In this document: positions 1-10,247 of the stretch, in pieces
How the letters are laid out: each line of letters begins with the position of its first letter
Position numbering within the stretch: position 1 is the first letter of the stretch
Assembly: GCA_944548615.1 (NCBI GenBank)
Contig: OX155972.1
Span: 1,037,854-1,101,853, forward strand
Length of the DNA: 64,000 nucleotides
Direction of reading: 5' to 3'
DNA from: Micropterix aruncella
Taxonomy: Eukaryota > Arthropoda > Insecta > Lepidoptera > Micropterigidae
Notes under the pieces: model-generated
What the model saw: only the letters and a program-made list of their open reading frames with translations
Database searches by the model: none
What the model was told of the DNA's origin: nothing
Position numbers and translations under genes: made by a program

Positions 1-356
1 GGCAAAGCATATTTAGCGTAACTCTCAGAGCGCTCTCACGTTTTAAATAATTGTTATGAATTTGGGGCCTAAATAAAAAAATGTGGCTAAGCGCGACGCT
101 AGAGAATTAACCAGTCAATATAATGAAATTAAAATAAAAGACCATCACCGCTTACATTGTTGGAGTAACCGCGCCTGAAAGTTTTCGAAAGGTCCAAGAC
201 AATGAGTAACTTTTTTAGTCCAAATTGGAAATTCGATACTGATCAAGGGATTCGCTTGGAAACTTATTTAAAATAAAGCTTATATTTTTCAAAAAAATCA
301 TAAAAGTAAACTTCTTCAGATATGGTTGTTCCCAGGCATCATGTCACCTTAATCAT
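1..356. other. No gene recognised
   Basis: AT-rich stretch with no open frame, no simple repeat and no match to the other repeat families seen in this window. It ends where the LINE tail at 357 begins. Confidence 0.5.
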
Positions 357-1372
357 CTATTCAAATCAAATCAAATCAAATTGTTTATTGTCTTAAAAAC
401 TAATACATAGTTGTATAGACAGTAGTATTACATTTGGCCGTGATATCATTGAATTCTTTTTTAATGATCAAATTCTTCTACTACTAATCAAAACGTAAAA
501 GGTTACTCGTAAGAATGAAGAAGGTATTATTGTAGAATAAAATCGAGTCTCACCATTTAGTTTACCAGATTAAAAACACAGAGTAAATTATTCTTTAAAA
601 TACCGATAAAAATAAGTTTTTTTAGTATAAAATTAATAAATGTAATGTCAAAAATAAAAAAATAAAATGTGTCGGTTGTCAAAAAGTAAAATAAAATGTC
701 TTAGTGATTATATTGTAAATAAAAATAGTCAAGGTATAATTAATATGTGCTTACCTAATAATAAAAAATAGTTAATACGTTTTAGTCAAATTGAAAATCG
801 TTTTAAAACCTATTACAGAAAGAGATAGAGTCGAGATGCAGACAGTTTTTAGAGATCGTTAATGTCGTACAATTCTCTTTCAATTAGATATAATTTGAGT
901 TTATTTTTAAATTGGAGCATTTTTCCTTCGCGGCATATATTTTTTATACTAGAGGGTAGCTTATTGTAGCATATAATTCCGACGTAGCTCGGATTCCTTT
1001 TAAAAAGTTCTAGGTTTGGACGAGGAAGAATCAGATTATTTCTCCCCCTGGTAAAGTGTTTATGGGTATCTGAATGTATCGGCAGCTGAGCTAGGTTTTT
1101 TGTGATCAATTTAACGCATTCTAAAACGTATAGAGATGGAAGGGTGAGGATTTTAAGCCTTCTGAAATGACCACGGCATGATTCTACATAACCCAGATTA
1201 CTTAAAATTCGAATGGCCCGTTTTTGCAATGAAAAAATATGTTGCCTTAGATCGATGGTGCATTGCGCCCAGAAGAGAATACCGTAACGGAGAAAAGACT
1301 CAAAATAAGCGAAATAAATCGTTTTCGTGTCCTTAGAATTAATCCACGAATGCACGTATTATTACACGAATG
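357..1372 (-). pseudogene. 5'-truncated LINE, RT C-terminal part
   Basis: The 168-residue open frame at 849-1355 matches the part of a jockey/CR1-type LINE protein after the polymerase core: a YFAYFESFLRYGILFWAQ block, then LQKRAIRIL and a late PSYVGIICYNKLPSSIKNI block. The frame starts abruptly at the 5' side, so the copy is truncated there. The 3' end is marked by a (TTTGA)n tail, read on plus as repeated ATCAA at about 360-385. RT-containing LINE ORF2 proteins copy their own RNA at a nicked target; this fragment lacks the endonuclease and catalytic core and cannot act alone. Family assignment comes from motif memory. Confidence 0.75.
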
Positions 1373-1381
1373 CTCAAAAGG

Positions 1382-1455
1382 AGTTGATGGTGTTCAGGAT
1401 TCATCTATGAGTGTTTTCGGTTTCTTTATTACACCATAACTTCTAAGTGCTTGAA
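1382..1455. repeat. Family D repeat fragment
   Basis: The block starting GTGTTCAGGATTCATCTATG recurs at about 22505-22610 in the same orientation and at about 35630-35735 and 8790-8925 reversed. Longer copies (8440-8950, 35330-35750) show it is part of a 450-500 bp dispersed repeat. No coding capacity was seen. Confidence 0.6.
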
Positions 1456-1489
1456 GATTTGAAGGCGTTAGAAGGGTATTTTTAGAATG

Positions 1490-1625
1490 CAGCCGGATTG
1501 ACGGCGCTTCAGTCTACCCTGGACAACGGCGGTTGCAACATCGCCGAATCTTCAGGTGCTACAAAATTTACAAAGTTAATAATGTCAAACAACCGCGATA
1601 GTCTTCGATTTCATAATAGGTGTGA
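1490..1625 (+). mobile_element. Penelope-like terminal repeat fragment
   Basis: Contains the two signatures shared by all Penelope-derived pieces here: GTCTACCCTGGACAACGGCG followed by the CCGAA(A/T)CGTC-like block, then the tail ATGTCAAACAACCGCGATAG. A coding copy with the same end lies at 36090-37230, which identifies the source. Confidence 0.7.
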
Positions 1626-1848
1626 TTAAAAAAATTGTTTAATATTACTCTTATATTGGCTCCTTACCTACAAAGTTGCTGTTCTATAAGATAATTTAGG
1701 GCCAAAAATTTTGTATCAAAAATATATATTTAATTAATAGAAATATTGACACCTATTATCTATGCATATTTGTCATTTTAATAGGAGTTGCTTATTCCTT
1801 TGCTGTAAAACTCTCGTGGACAAGAACCAATGAATGCTTTGAAGGCGT

Positions 1849-1880
1849 TCAAAATCAAAATCAAAATGTTTTCATTCACA
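1849..1880. repeat. (CAAAAT)n short tandem
   Basis: Three to four copies of a CAAAAT-like unit, of the kind that ends minus-strand LINE insertions in this window (compare about 51336). No associated coding remnant was recognised on the minus strand here. Confidence 0.5.
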
Positions 1881-1897
1881 CATTGTTCACACATTGT

Positions 1898-2437
1898 CAC
1901 ATTGTTCAGAAAACCCGAAAATCCTTCGCCCAAAGACACTTTGGCTTTATAGGTCCAAAAATTTATAACCATCTAAAAGAATCTATAAAAACATGCCAAA
2001 ACACTAAGTCAATGCAATTAAAATCTAAAATTACACAACATTTACCTTAACTTGGTAGAAATGGCAATAAGTCATATTTTAAAGTAAAGGTCTGCATTAT
2101 TATTATTGTCATACCATTGCACTACACTGTATATTTTAATACTATTTATTTATTTGTTTTACAAACTTCATATTACGATATTTTACATTTTTATTTCCAT
2201 GACCATCATATATCAATATTTTAAATATAATTATAAGTTTCATTTGCATTCGCTTATCTATTTTATATTTTATCATATTTTGTATTTTTCATTTTAATAT
2301 TATGTGCACATGAATAAATCTTTGCCATACATAGAGTTTTCCTTGGTACGGGCTATGGCCTAGTTAGGTAGATTTTGCAACTATTGTAAATTTATGTTTT
2401 TGAATGAATTAAATTATTATTATTATTCTCAATAGAA
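1898..2437 (+). pseudogene. LINE 3' end with last ~50 codons of RT ORF
   Basis: Frame 1898-2050 encodes 50 residues, including RKSFAQRHFGFIGPKIYNHL, and then a stop. This is the typical last segment of jockey/CR1-type LINE ORF2 proteins (compare the FAFGQSSFSYLAPKFYN block at 50877-51086). The following ~380 bp is AT-rich 3' UTR. It has AATAAA near 2313, the CCTTGGTACGGGC motif that recurs in the LINE end at about 40935, and a terminal (ATT)n run. It is 5'-truncated and non-functional. Confidence 0.7.
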
Positions 2438-2479
2438 TTTGTAAAAAATTGCTTTGTGACGTCAAAATATGAAATAAAA

Positions 2480-3178
2480 TTTATGGTTTATATTAGGGAT
2501 AATTTGTCATTCAGCTTACATTTCAAATACTTTATAGATAGATACTGGATAGGTACATTATATAATCATGATATAATGTAATATTTAACAACAGAAATAT
2601 TTTTAAAAAATTCAAAATATAGGTACAGTAAGAATTTAAAATAGTCATAAAATTTAAAATAGTCACAATTAACAACAATAGTCAAAAAGAAAAAAAGAAA
2701 AAAAGCAATATACCTAAATAGTTAACGATTTTCAATAACATAAGAAAAGAATATTAAATCTCGATTTTATAATCATTCCAAAAAAAAACAATATCATTTA
2801 TAAATTCTACTATTTTGTAGTAAGCCTTCTTACATAGAATATCTTTAATTATACTTCTAAACTGAGTGTCTGATAGACCCTGTATGTCCTCTGGAATTTT
2901 ATTATAAATCCGTATACAGTTTCCCATGAAACATTTGCTTAGCTTAGTTAGTCTAAATTTTGTCACTATATATTTATTTTTATTTCTAGTATTGTATTTG
3001 TGATTGTCACAGTTTTTTGAATAATGAGATATATTTTTTCGTGTAGGCATAATATCGTGTACAGTAAGAATGTTAATTTCTTTGAATAATTCTCTTAGGG
3101 AATCACGTCTGCGCAAGTTGTACATTATATGGCTCTAACCGCCCGTTTTTGTAGCTTGTCCCCACAGTAAGATGCCTT
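2480..3178 (-). pseudogene. LINE fragment, RT C-terminal region
   Basis: Open frame 2754-3125 gives 123 residues: YNLRRRDSLRELFKEINILT, a THxVNTR-like NHKYNTRNKNK block, and FMGNCIRIYNKIPEDIQ. The minus-strand fragment at 51333-51790 has the same order of blocks, so both belong to one LINE family. Upstream, 3130-3178 continues with an LLWGQATK-like stretch interrupted by a stop. No catalytic core remains. Below 2750 the sequence is AT-rich and probably 3' UTR. Confidence 0.7.
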
Positions 3179-3214
3179 AAGATGTGTTTTTCACCGACTC
3201 TTAAAAGTTGTTTT

Positions 3215-3345
3215 TTTCCCTTTTTAAAAAGTTATCTAAGTTCTTTAAAAACATGAAACTCTATTCGGGTAAGGTCTGGCAAGTACGATGGGTGGCCAAG
3301 AGTCTCCAGCCGCAACTCCTGCAACTTTACGACTATTTGCAGTGA
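3215..3345 (-). pseudogene. mariner-type transposase remnant
   Basis: The minus strand reads KLQELRLETLGHPSYLPDL and then a divergent EFHVFKEL before a stop. This resembles the conserved mariner C-terminal motif in which HPPYSPDLAPSDYHLF carries the last catalytic acidic residue. Here Y-L-P-D-L is kept and the following positions are changed. Only about 35 codons can be read and no TIRs were located. It could also be another IS630-type element. Confidence 0.45.
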
Positions 3346-3439
3346 AATCTTTGGTTATGTCTTATTATACAGAAGCAGTGGCTATGAGCGATTGACCAGG
3401 CTCGGTTATTTAATCACTAGCTTCACCATCATTGTTTGC

Positions 3440-3765
3440 AGTTCTTAGCAGTACACATTTATGGAAACTGTATAGCCAGACTGCAAGAAGCTGTAATAGA
3501 AAAGACCGGCATAGGATCTCATATTTGAAAATAATGCAAAATCTTCACTACCATGGCTGCACAAACGAAAATATTTGAGCAAAAACAAGCGACAGAAAGA
3601 CAAATAAACAGCTGGTTGTAAAAAAAAATAACATGGTCTTGAATTAACATTTATTTGAATTTGAAATTTAAACTCAAACCCAAGTTATCTAAGTTCAAAG
3701 AAGTTAGTGTGAAAAAAACAGCAGCGGTAAGGGCCAATATTATTATTTTATACCGTAAAGCCTTA
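3440..3765. repeat. Family M dispersed repeat, copy 1
   Basis: This block is the reverse complement of about 34670-34975, sharing TATAGCCAGACTGCAAGAAG, the CATATTTGAAAATAATGCAAA block and the AGCTGTTTATTTGTC/GACAAATAAACAGCT block. No open frame was recognised. The ends are not defined. Confidence 0.55.
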
Positions 3766-3769
3766 TAGG

Positions 3770-4020
3770 GCGCCATCTAGAGTGTTTCGTCATACTGTTA
3801 TACAACGAAAGTCGTTATAGTGAACATAATAAGGGAAGATAAAACAATTTTCGGACAAGTTTTATCTAAAAGTTGTGTTTCATAGTAAAATATGAGTTGT
3901 TAAATCGTATTACAACGTTGGGCAATCTCATACGTAGTACTATTCCCTAAGCTCGAACTTCTCTGACTTCAATGATCGGAGAACGACTAAAGCTGTAGGT
4001 GCAATTTACACTATTTTAAC
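3770..4020. other. No feature recognised
   Basis: Unique-looking AT-rich sequence between two repeats; no open frame or terminal repeat seen. Confidence 0.4.
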
Positions 4021-4024
4021 ATGC

Positions 4025-4725
4025 TTTTATTAGGTCGACCTGTATGTAACTATGTAATGGAATCTAAGGTAACTAATTTAACCATCTTCCAAGGATCGTA
4101 GCGTCATGAAAATTGGCAGCTGTATGTAGTTCTGATGATAATACAATAATATGGTACTGTAATAATATGAACTGATGTGATGATGGAGTCGAAAGATATG
4201 AACTGGAACTTCATGATGGAACATTGTATCATAGCTGTGTTTGGACTTGTTAGAAAAGACTTGGAATGAACTTTGACCACGATTAGGTTTCAAGGTCTGA
4301 TGATGAAGCCGGAAGATAGGCACTGGCATTCCATGATGGAATATCGTATCATAGCCGTGTTTGGACTTGTTAGAAAGGTCTTGTAATGAACTTTGACCAC
4401 GATTAAGTTTCAAGGTCTGATGATGAAGCCGGAAGACAGGAATTGGCATTCCATGATGGAATATCGTATTATAGCCGTGTTTGGACTTGTTAGAGAGGTC
4501 TTGTAATGGACTTTGAACACGATCAGGTTTCAAGGTTATAACAAACCTATTATATATAGACTTGTAAATATTGAGTGTAAATAGTGTAAATATTGACATA
4601 GGTGCCTGTATAAAATGTATATAGACCTGTACATGGAGAGTGTAAATAGATTTTTTTTTGTTTTGTACGTGCATTTATAAAAGCGTGTTTTTAGTGTTTT
4701 TATAAAACTATTAATTTATTTAGAG
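4025..4725 (-). mobile_element. Family C element with in-frame 120-bp repeats, copy 1
   Basis: Three tandem units of exactly 120 bp occupy about 4180-4540: TTTGGACTTGTTAG begins at 4241, 4361 and 4481. Because 120 is a multiple of three, a 198-codon frame (4078-4674, minus) stays open with a 40-residue repeat containing DLSNKSKHGYDTIFHHGMP and FRLHHQTLK. Other copies lie at about 43290-43865 and, reversed, 62641-63050. The ends contain inverted AACACGCTTTTAT / ATAAAAGCGTGTT, best seen in copy 3, which suggests a non-autonomous TIR transposon. The frame may be a by-product of the period and not a gene. Confidence 0.65.
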
Positions 4726-5260
4726 TACTTTCATGAATAGCAAATGTCGGTAATCATCGGGGCATGTAAGAAACTCTCGGAATAAGAAACTCTTTTTAGA
4801 TTCCATACCATATAATCAGAAGCTGCAGGAAGTCGATAATTCATAAAGGCCAGTCATTCAGCTCTCATAACTCACTTAACACTGACGTAATCGAATTTGT
4901 ATGGATCAATTACAAGGGGTTCCACAGGGTCCTATTCATGCGCACGACTCTTTTGTCGGGCTAATAATAATAGCCTATCAGTTACGCGCTTTTTATTTCA
5001 ATTTTTAAAAAAAAACGGCCTTTCATACGCCGAGGATATAGTCTGCTATTGAAAAGTAGGATATAAAATATGATTTCATATTTGTATGACTGCCGGAAGT
5101 TGGATTAAATGCAAAGTTCTTTGTTTTTACAAAACTTAGTCTGATATAAGTCGTATATAAGTATTTAGTCTGAGTGTGTATCTTCGGTGGCTTATTATAA
5201 AATTCAAAAATGCTTTTAATGTTCAGAACTTCCTGGCATGTTTTAAAATTCTATTTTGTT
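4725..5260. other. No feature recognised
   Basis: AT-rich sequence with stops in all frames and no repeat match within the window. Confidence 0.4.
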
Positions 5261-6385
5261 TGGGACCATAGATTCAGATTAATTTTATTTGTATACTGGT
5301 ATACAAGTCATACATACAGTTAAGCAAACATTTTTCTATCATAATTAAAACGTTAAAAGATAATAAAATACACTAGTAAATAAAATGAAAAAAAATAAAA
5401 ATAAAAGAGAAATCTAAATAGATAATTAACACAATTACAAGGACAAATCATTAACATTTTAGTCATCGAGCATTTTAGTCTTCACTCGAGTATATATTTT
5501 ATTCTTCACTCGAATATTTCTCTAGTGAGTAAACCGCCTTATCTGTTAGGTTCTTCTTGAAGGGGCTCTTAAACACGTTATGAGATTGCGCCTGTCTAAA
5601 GTGCTCGCTGAGTTTGTTGTGGACCGCTGTGGCGGCGATATAGGCTGGCCTCTCCGACTTGGATAATGCATGACTTACTAAACGTTACATCTTTAAAATC
5701 GGTTAGATCTCTGTGAACAGCGCTACTTCCATTATATAAATGAACGGCAGCGACATGATGCAGAGATCTCTAAACAGAGGCCTTGCTATTGTGCGGATTG
5801 TGCGGTTCTGCGTAACGAAGGCCCTCTACCTGTCGGCCGCACGCCCCCATAACTCCGTGCCGTAAGTTAGCAGTAAATGAACATATGCAAAGTAACACAT
5901 GCGCAGCGCGGATAAATCGAGAAATGAAATTATGCGATAGAGTGCATAGCACGCTCTTCCTAATTTATCACATAAAGCATCGATATGTATGTAGGTGCCA
6001 TAGCTCGTTATCGAATACGAATCCCGAGAACTTCGTTGAGGATACCTGAGTTAGTTCTTCGTTTTTGACGGTCACATGTATTTCGGTTTTAGTAGGTCAA
6101 AGGCTGAAATACATACCATTAGTTTTGTTAATGTTAAGTATCAGGCCATTAGCGTCAAACTATGCACCTAACTCATTCGACTCAAGTTGGGTATTGCAGG
6201 CTACCGATAATACACTATCGCTCTCTATTACTACGCATATGTCATCTGCGTACAGTATCAGCTCAGCTCGCGATGTGGCAGATGTAATGTCGTTCATATA
6301 TAAGAGGAACAGTGGCCCGTATTCCGTTTCTCGCAGGTGCCTAAATTGGGGTCTAAAAAGGCGCTAAAACGACGCTTAATTTTAA

Positions 6386-6480
6386 AGTTCAAATTCAAAT
6401 TCAAATTCTTTATTTTACAAAAAATCATAAATTCAGTTACATTTGAGTTACAAGTGACGTTTTGATATTCCCTTTCATGG
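6386..6480 (-). mobile_element. LINE 3' tail stub
   Basis: Repeated TTCAAA units followed by TTCTTTATTTTAC and CATAAATTCAG look like the minus-strand 3' end of a LINE truncated to fewer than 100 bp. It lies inside element K. Confidence 0.5.
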
Positions 6481-6917
6481 GTCCTAGCTGGCGCGTGCTT
6501 ATGTAGAGATCATCAGGTGCTTAAATTGACGTTAAGCACCGTCGAGACCCTTTTTGGTATTCCGTTTCTACCACTGTCATGGCGGATGGGTCTTGTTCGG
6601 GGTCTTATCTAAGAAAGGTCTAAAATCGATCAGTCTTCGTCTGACAGCCATGTAACTTGTTTTTGCTTGTGATTCCGAAGACTACGTGTTGCAATTTTCT
6701 AAGATGGTTGCTCAGCATTGGCTTTTGAATCGAAGAAGGGATGAAGAGCGCAGATTATCGTAAGTAATCGTTTATTGATATCTATATCTTGCCCTGAAAA
6801 TCCAGTGTATTTTTTTATAGGTTATCATTAAATCGCCCTGTTTAGGCACATTCTCCTTATTATTGTTTCATTTTATTGCCATTTTATTTCCAAACAAACG
6901 AAAACGCGAATCAACAA

Positions 6918-7590
6918 CTTGCGGTGTCAACTACAACGGGCGAGCCCGTCACCACAGGACGTTTTAACGATTTTTTCGTTCTGTCGCCCTGCAGTGAACG
7001 TAGAAGACTTTGGACAGAACAATCCAACGTCCAGCTACGTCACAACCCGCAAGAAGCCAACGCCTTTACCGCGAGATAGCCAGTAATGTTACCTGGCGGG
7101 CCAACACTCGCGCCCTTGCTTCCAATTGTGACCAGATTTCTCCGGTCTCTCGATTGGTTCCGAGTTCGAGGTCGCTTGCGCGGTCTTCTCCCTTACGAAG
7201 CGGTGAAACAGTGTGCACCGAATCTATCGCGGACCAAGGCGTCCTTTGCCCGACTCTGAACCGGGATCGGATGGCCAATGGTCATTTCAAGAGCAGTCGC
7301 CGTAAGGTAGGCAACCACCCCCGCTCTATAGGAAACAATACAGTTCCCAGACTCCCCCCGACTGTTAGTCGGAGAGCACAATCGATTGGCTTGCGCCGCT
7401 CGGTGCGCAGACCGTCCAGGAGCGCCAGAGGTTTGATTCCCAGGGGAGACTGGTTGCCCAGTGTCCTACCCAGGTTCGCGCCCCATGCGTGGAGGCCATC
7501 GGATGGGTGTTGACCCGTGAGTGTGACCGACCCTGAACACATGGGTCTTCGTGGCCACCTCATCATGGGCCCGTTAGGTCCCATAATCCC
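6918..7590 (-). mobile_element. Retroposon A, copy A1
   Basis: A near full-length (673 bp) copy of a GC-rich repeat. It is flanked by ACGCGAATC(A/G)ACAA at 6904-6917 and 7591-7604, a 14-bp target duplication with one mismatch. The element's 3' end is the left side, as judged from 5'-truncated copies elsewhere (A3, A9). Short open frames inside occur in different frames in different copies and do not line up, so it is probably non-coding. Differences from A2 and A5 (for example CCTGCAGTGAACGTAGAAGA against CCTGGAGTGAGCGCAGAAGA) place it with A6 in one subgroup. Confidence 0.85.
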
Positions 7591-8239
7591 ACGCGAATCG
7601 ACAAACACAAAACGGCGCGGCGCGCGGCGAGCTATCAGGCGATTGACCGGGCGGCGAGCTATCAAAATTAATACCCCGCTTTAGAACGGCCATAGACAAA
7701 ACGGAAATTTTAAGATTTAAGACCGGTTCTTAATTTTGATAAAACGGAATACCAACAAAATAACGAAGGTGCTTAACCCCACAAATGAATGGCGATTAGC
7801 TCGGGTTTGCCTACGGCAAAATGTATATAAATTTATATTTACATTTACATTTACATAGAGCGGGGTTTACTATAGAGCTATAGCATTACTATAGAGCGGA
7901 TTACTATAGAGCGGCGCACATTTACGTTTATATTTACATTTATATAAATTTATATACATTTTGTATACATTTTGTCATAGGCATCCATTATTGGACACCT
8001 CACATGTGAGGGGTGGACGCCTCACATTTTTAGCACCAGCTTAGTTTAAGACCGCGAGAAACGAAATACGGGCCAGTGTGTTACCCAAACAAGATCCCTG
8101 TGGTGTGACTATCGCTGTCTCGCCTAACTTAGTGCATTTTCTCGTAAAATCTCTTCTATCGCACCGAAACGCTATTCCTGTTTTAAATATTTCCCAGTTC
8201 AAATTAAAGTCGATTTCAGGCTATTTATACTTATAATTT

Positions 8240-8440
8240 TAAAATGAACTTGTTTGGTGCTTCTTTAAATAGTGACCTATTATCGTATTTTGGCCTATAT
8301 TTTCTATATTGCTGTTAATTTAAGAAAAATGGCACATATTTTGGCTTATTTAATAAAATGTCATATATTTTAAATTTATTTTAAGTTATTATATAAAGTC
8401 GACTTTTTATATTTAGCCAGATATAAAAAAATGAATACAT
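8240..8440. other. No feature recognised
   Basis: AT-rich sequence with repeated TTTTGGC(C/T)TAT-like phrases around 8280-8350. No coding signal. Confidence 0.35.
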
Positions 8441-8950
8441 AGTAATTTAATAAATATTTATTTTATCATTATTTTTGGAACACACAATAATCTACCGTGT
8501 TATACATACCTACGTATAAAGAGAAACAAGTAAATATATTGAAAAAAATAAAAAACACGACTGCCGCTTAAGAAAGTAAACTAAATATAATTATTTTAAT
8601 TACCATTTTTTATGAAATATTTGTGGTTTATGTATTTATCCATATACATATATTTATTTTTCCTGAATGTACTTAATCAGACCTTTCTATTGACGCTAAA
8701 CACCATAAATGTATGTTAATTTATTAACATTTGGGCATTTATACAATTACTTACTTGATATTTGGACAATTAGGGTACCAATGACACTCGGGATAGCACA
8801 ATGAATATAACAATACCGCATAATTCTAAATTGGTTCATACGTTTAGAGGTTATGGTGAATAATGAAATGGAAAACGTACATAGATGAACCATGAACACA
8901 TTCCTATTTTGTTGTGTAAAAAAACATGGGCCGATATTCGTTTCTGCGAT
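8440..8950. repeat. Family D dispersed repeat
   Basis: Parallels about 35330-35750 over most of its length: AACAAGTAAATATATT, AACACGACTGCCG, AATATTTGTGGTTTAT, CAGACCTTTC, then the GGAAAAC(G/A)TACAT block. No open frame and no clear terminal repeats. The edge near 8925-8955 (GGGCCGATATTCGTTTCTGCG) resembles the TIR of element K. Confidence 0.6.
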
Positions 8951-8989
8951 ATTTAGAAATTACAAATTACAAATGTTGCAACTTCCGTT

Positions 8990-9105
8990 GTCCAATGTAG
9001 ACTCGCCGTTGTCCAGTCTACCCTCGACAACGGCGGTTACAACAGCACCGAAACGTCGGGTGCTTTAAAATTCACACGGCAAATTCGTTTTTAAACCTTT
9101 TTATA
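8990..9105 (+). mobile_element. Penelope-like terminal repeat fragment
   Basis: A short inverted junction: GCAACTTCCGTTGTCCAATG and GTCCAGTCTACCCTCGACAA lie head to head, followed by CACCGAAACGTCGGGTGCTT and GGCAAATTCGTTTTTAAAC. This is the same arrangement as the palindromic Penelope pairs at 19400, 20478 and 26225, but more decayed. Confidence 0.6.
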
Positions 9106-9109
9106 CTGA

Positions 9110-10247
9110 TGACGTACGTTGGAATTCCCAAGCGTCCACGAAAATCAATTTTAAAAAATTAATTTGGATACCTTCTACCTTGCTTTTGTAAGCCGAATAT
9201 TGCGGATTCCAAATTAAGGACGCAAATTCCACAGTAGGTACTGCAAAATTTAAGCAAAATATAATACTACAGGATATTTATATTAAAAATGATCTTGAGA
9301 TACGGTGAAATTCAGAGAGAATTAATAAATTGCAATATTATTAGCTATTTTTGAGTACATGTTCTGTCTATAAAAAGGCAAAATAACCCCTAAATTTAAA
9401 AGCTTGAGCCAATATTTCGAATATATATCTATCATAAGACACCATCGCACATATTATTTAAAATACCTTTAGGTACATATGGCTACCCAGAACTCTCCTG
9501 CATGTTTTTGACTTTCCAGTTCCTAGGTTACCTGCTTTTTAGTTCGCTAACATAGACCTACAAGAAAATAGAGATGTTTGCTTCGTGTCTTGAAGTTGAC
9601 AGAAACTCAATAGGTATTTTAAAAGCTACTTAATTTCAAACTCGAAAGAAACGCCATCCGACGCATTTCATAAATCTACAAATTGGCCGACAAAGCCCAT
9701 TATGCAGATAACATCGTCGAGTCCGCCGCATATCATTGCGTCTTTTATGTCCATCTGTCGTCGACTCAAAGAACTACACAATAGCGTTCAGCCAAGACGC
9801 AAACCTTTGTGTCACCTAATCTCAGCGGGGAAACGCAATAGCCCTGATGACATCTACCGCTGATAATTCGCAATAGACTAGTTTTCGGTTGTTAGATGAG
9901 AGGAAAAAAGATCACGCCTGTGTGATTGTAATGTGGTAGCATTTATACTATAAAGCAAGGAAGATTAAGTATTTCTATCTGCTAAGTTTTTAAAAATGTG
10001 TTGCCATAAACCGAAACTAAATCTTTTCCGCTGAGAATTATGTGTTTCTTCAGAAAACTCAGGTATTGAAAGCAGAGCATGGTCTATTATTTAAAAATAT
10101 ATTTTTTATTTATTTATATAGGTAGGGTACCAGCATGAATTTGTCATTATATATATATTTCTTCAAAAAACATGTTCTATAAATATTTTGTTAGGCTATT
10201 ATTACTTAGTATATAGAATAATATTTTAACTATTATTATATATGATA
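9110..10247. other. No gene recognised (about 1.1 kb)
   Basis: Mostly AT-rich. A moderately GC-richer block at about 9640-9880 (CCGACGCATTTCATAAATC to CAGCGGGGAAACGCAATAGC) has no open frame longer than the threshold and no repeat partner in this window. It could be an old TE remnant or host non-coding DNA. Confidence 0.4.

Larger units (their letters stand above)
6314..8074. mobile_element. TIR element K (3-bp TSD), non-autonomous, inserted in a LINE
   Basis: The left end GGCCCGTATTCCGTTTCTCG and the reverse complement of the right end (GGCCCGTATTTCGTTTCTCG) match at 19 of 20 positions. AGT flanks both sides (6311-6313 and 8075-8077). The interrupted LINE frame is restored across this site, which independently fixes the boundaries. 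A GGCC start with a 3-bp duplication fits PIF/Harbinger, although that superfamily prefers TWA targets. Inside are a second inverted pair (TTTGGTATTCCGTTT near 6553 and its complement near 7742), a LINE tail stub at about 6386-6480, retroposon A1, and TACTATAGAGCGG repeats near 7857-7915. No transposase was seen. Confidence 0.7.
5265..8240 (-). pseudogene. LINE with YADD reverse transcriptase, split by insertion
   Basis: Read on minus, the RT pieces are in order. About 8085-8240 has TAIVTPQGSCLGNT, the (V)PQGS palm motif. About 6065-6310 has LFLLYMNDITSATSRAE followed by LILYADDICVVIESD, whose YADD holds two catalytic aspartates of the RT palm. About 5740-6060 has DKLGRACYALYR, YFAYVHLLLTYGTELWGRAA and an RTIRTIA-like block. 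About 5480-5690 has SKSERPAYIAATAVHNKLSE to the end. At least two frameshifts and several stops are present. Element K (6314-8074) separates PQGSCLGNT from LFLLYMND, and removing K with one TSD copy rejoins the frame. The 3' end near 5265-5340 has GTATACTGGTATACAAGT, repeated in the stub at 52497. Jockey-like from memory. Confidence 0.8.

Noticed and set aside
1778..1972. 64-codon minus frame
   Set aside because: It is antisense to the readable plus-strand LINE end at 1898-2050.
4290..4320. CTGATGATGAAG in family C as a hammerhead core
   Set aside because: The stem II and GAAA parts do not follow at the required position.
6065..6367. 100-codon plus frame
   Set aside because: It is antisense to the YADD reverse transcriptase segment on minus.
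7010..7665. Open frames of 127-167 codons in retroposon A1 (and 93-143 codons in A2, A6, A8)
   Set aside because: They fall in different frames and strands between copies and are broken by indels in most; the DNA is conserved, not the proteins.
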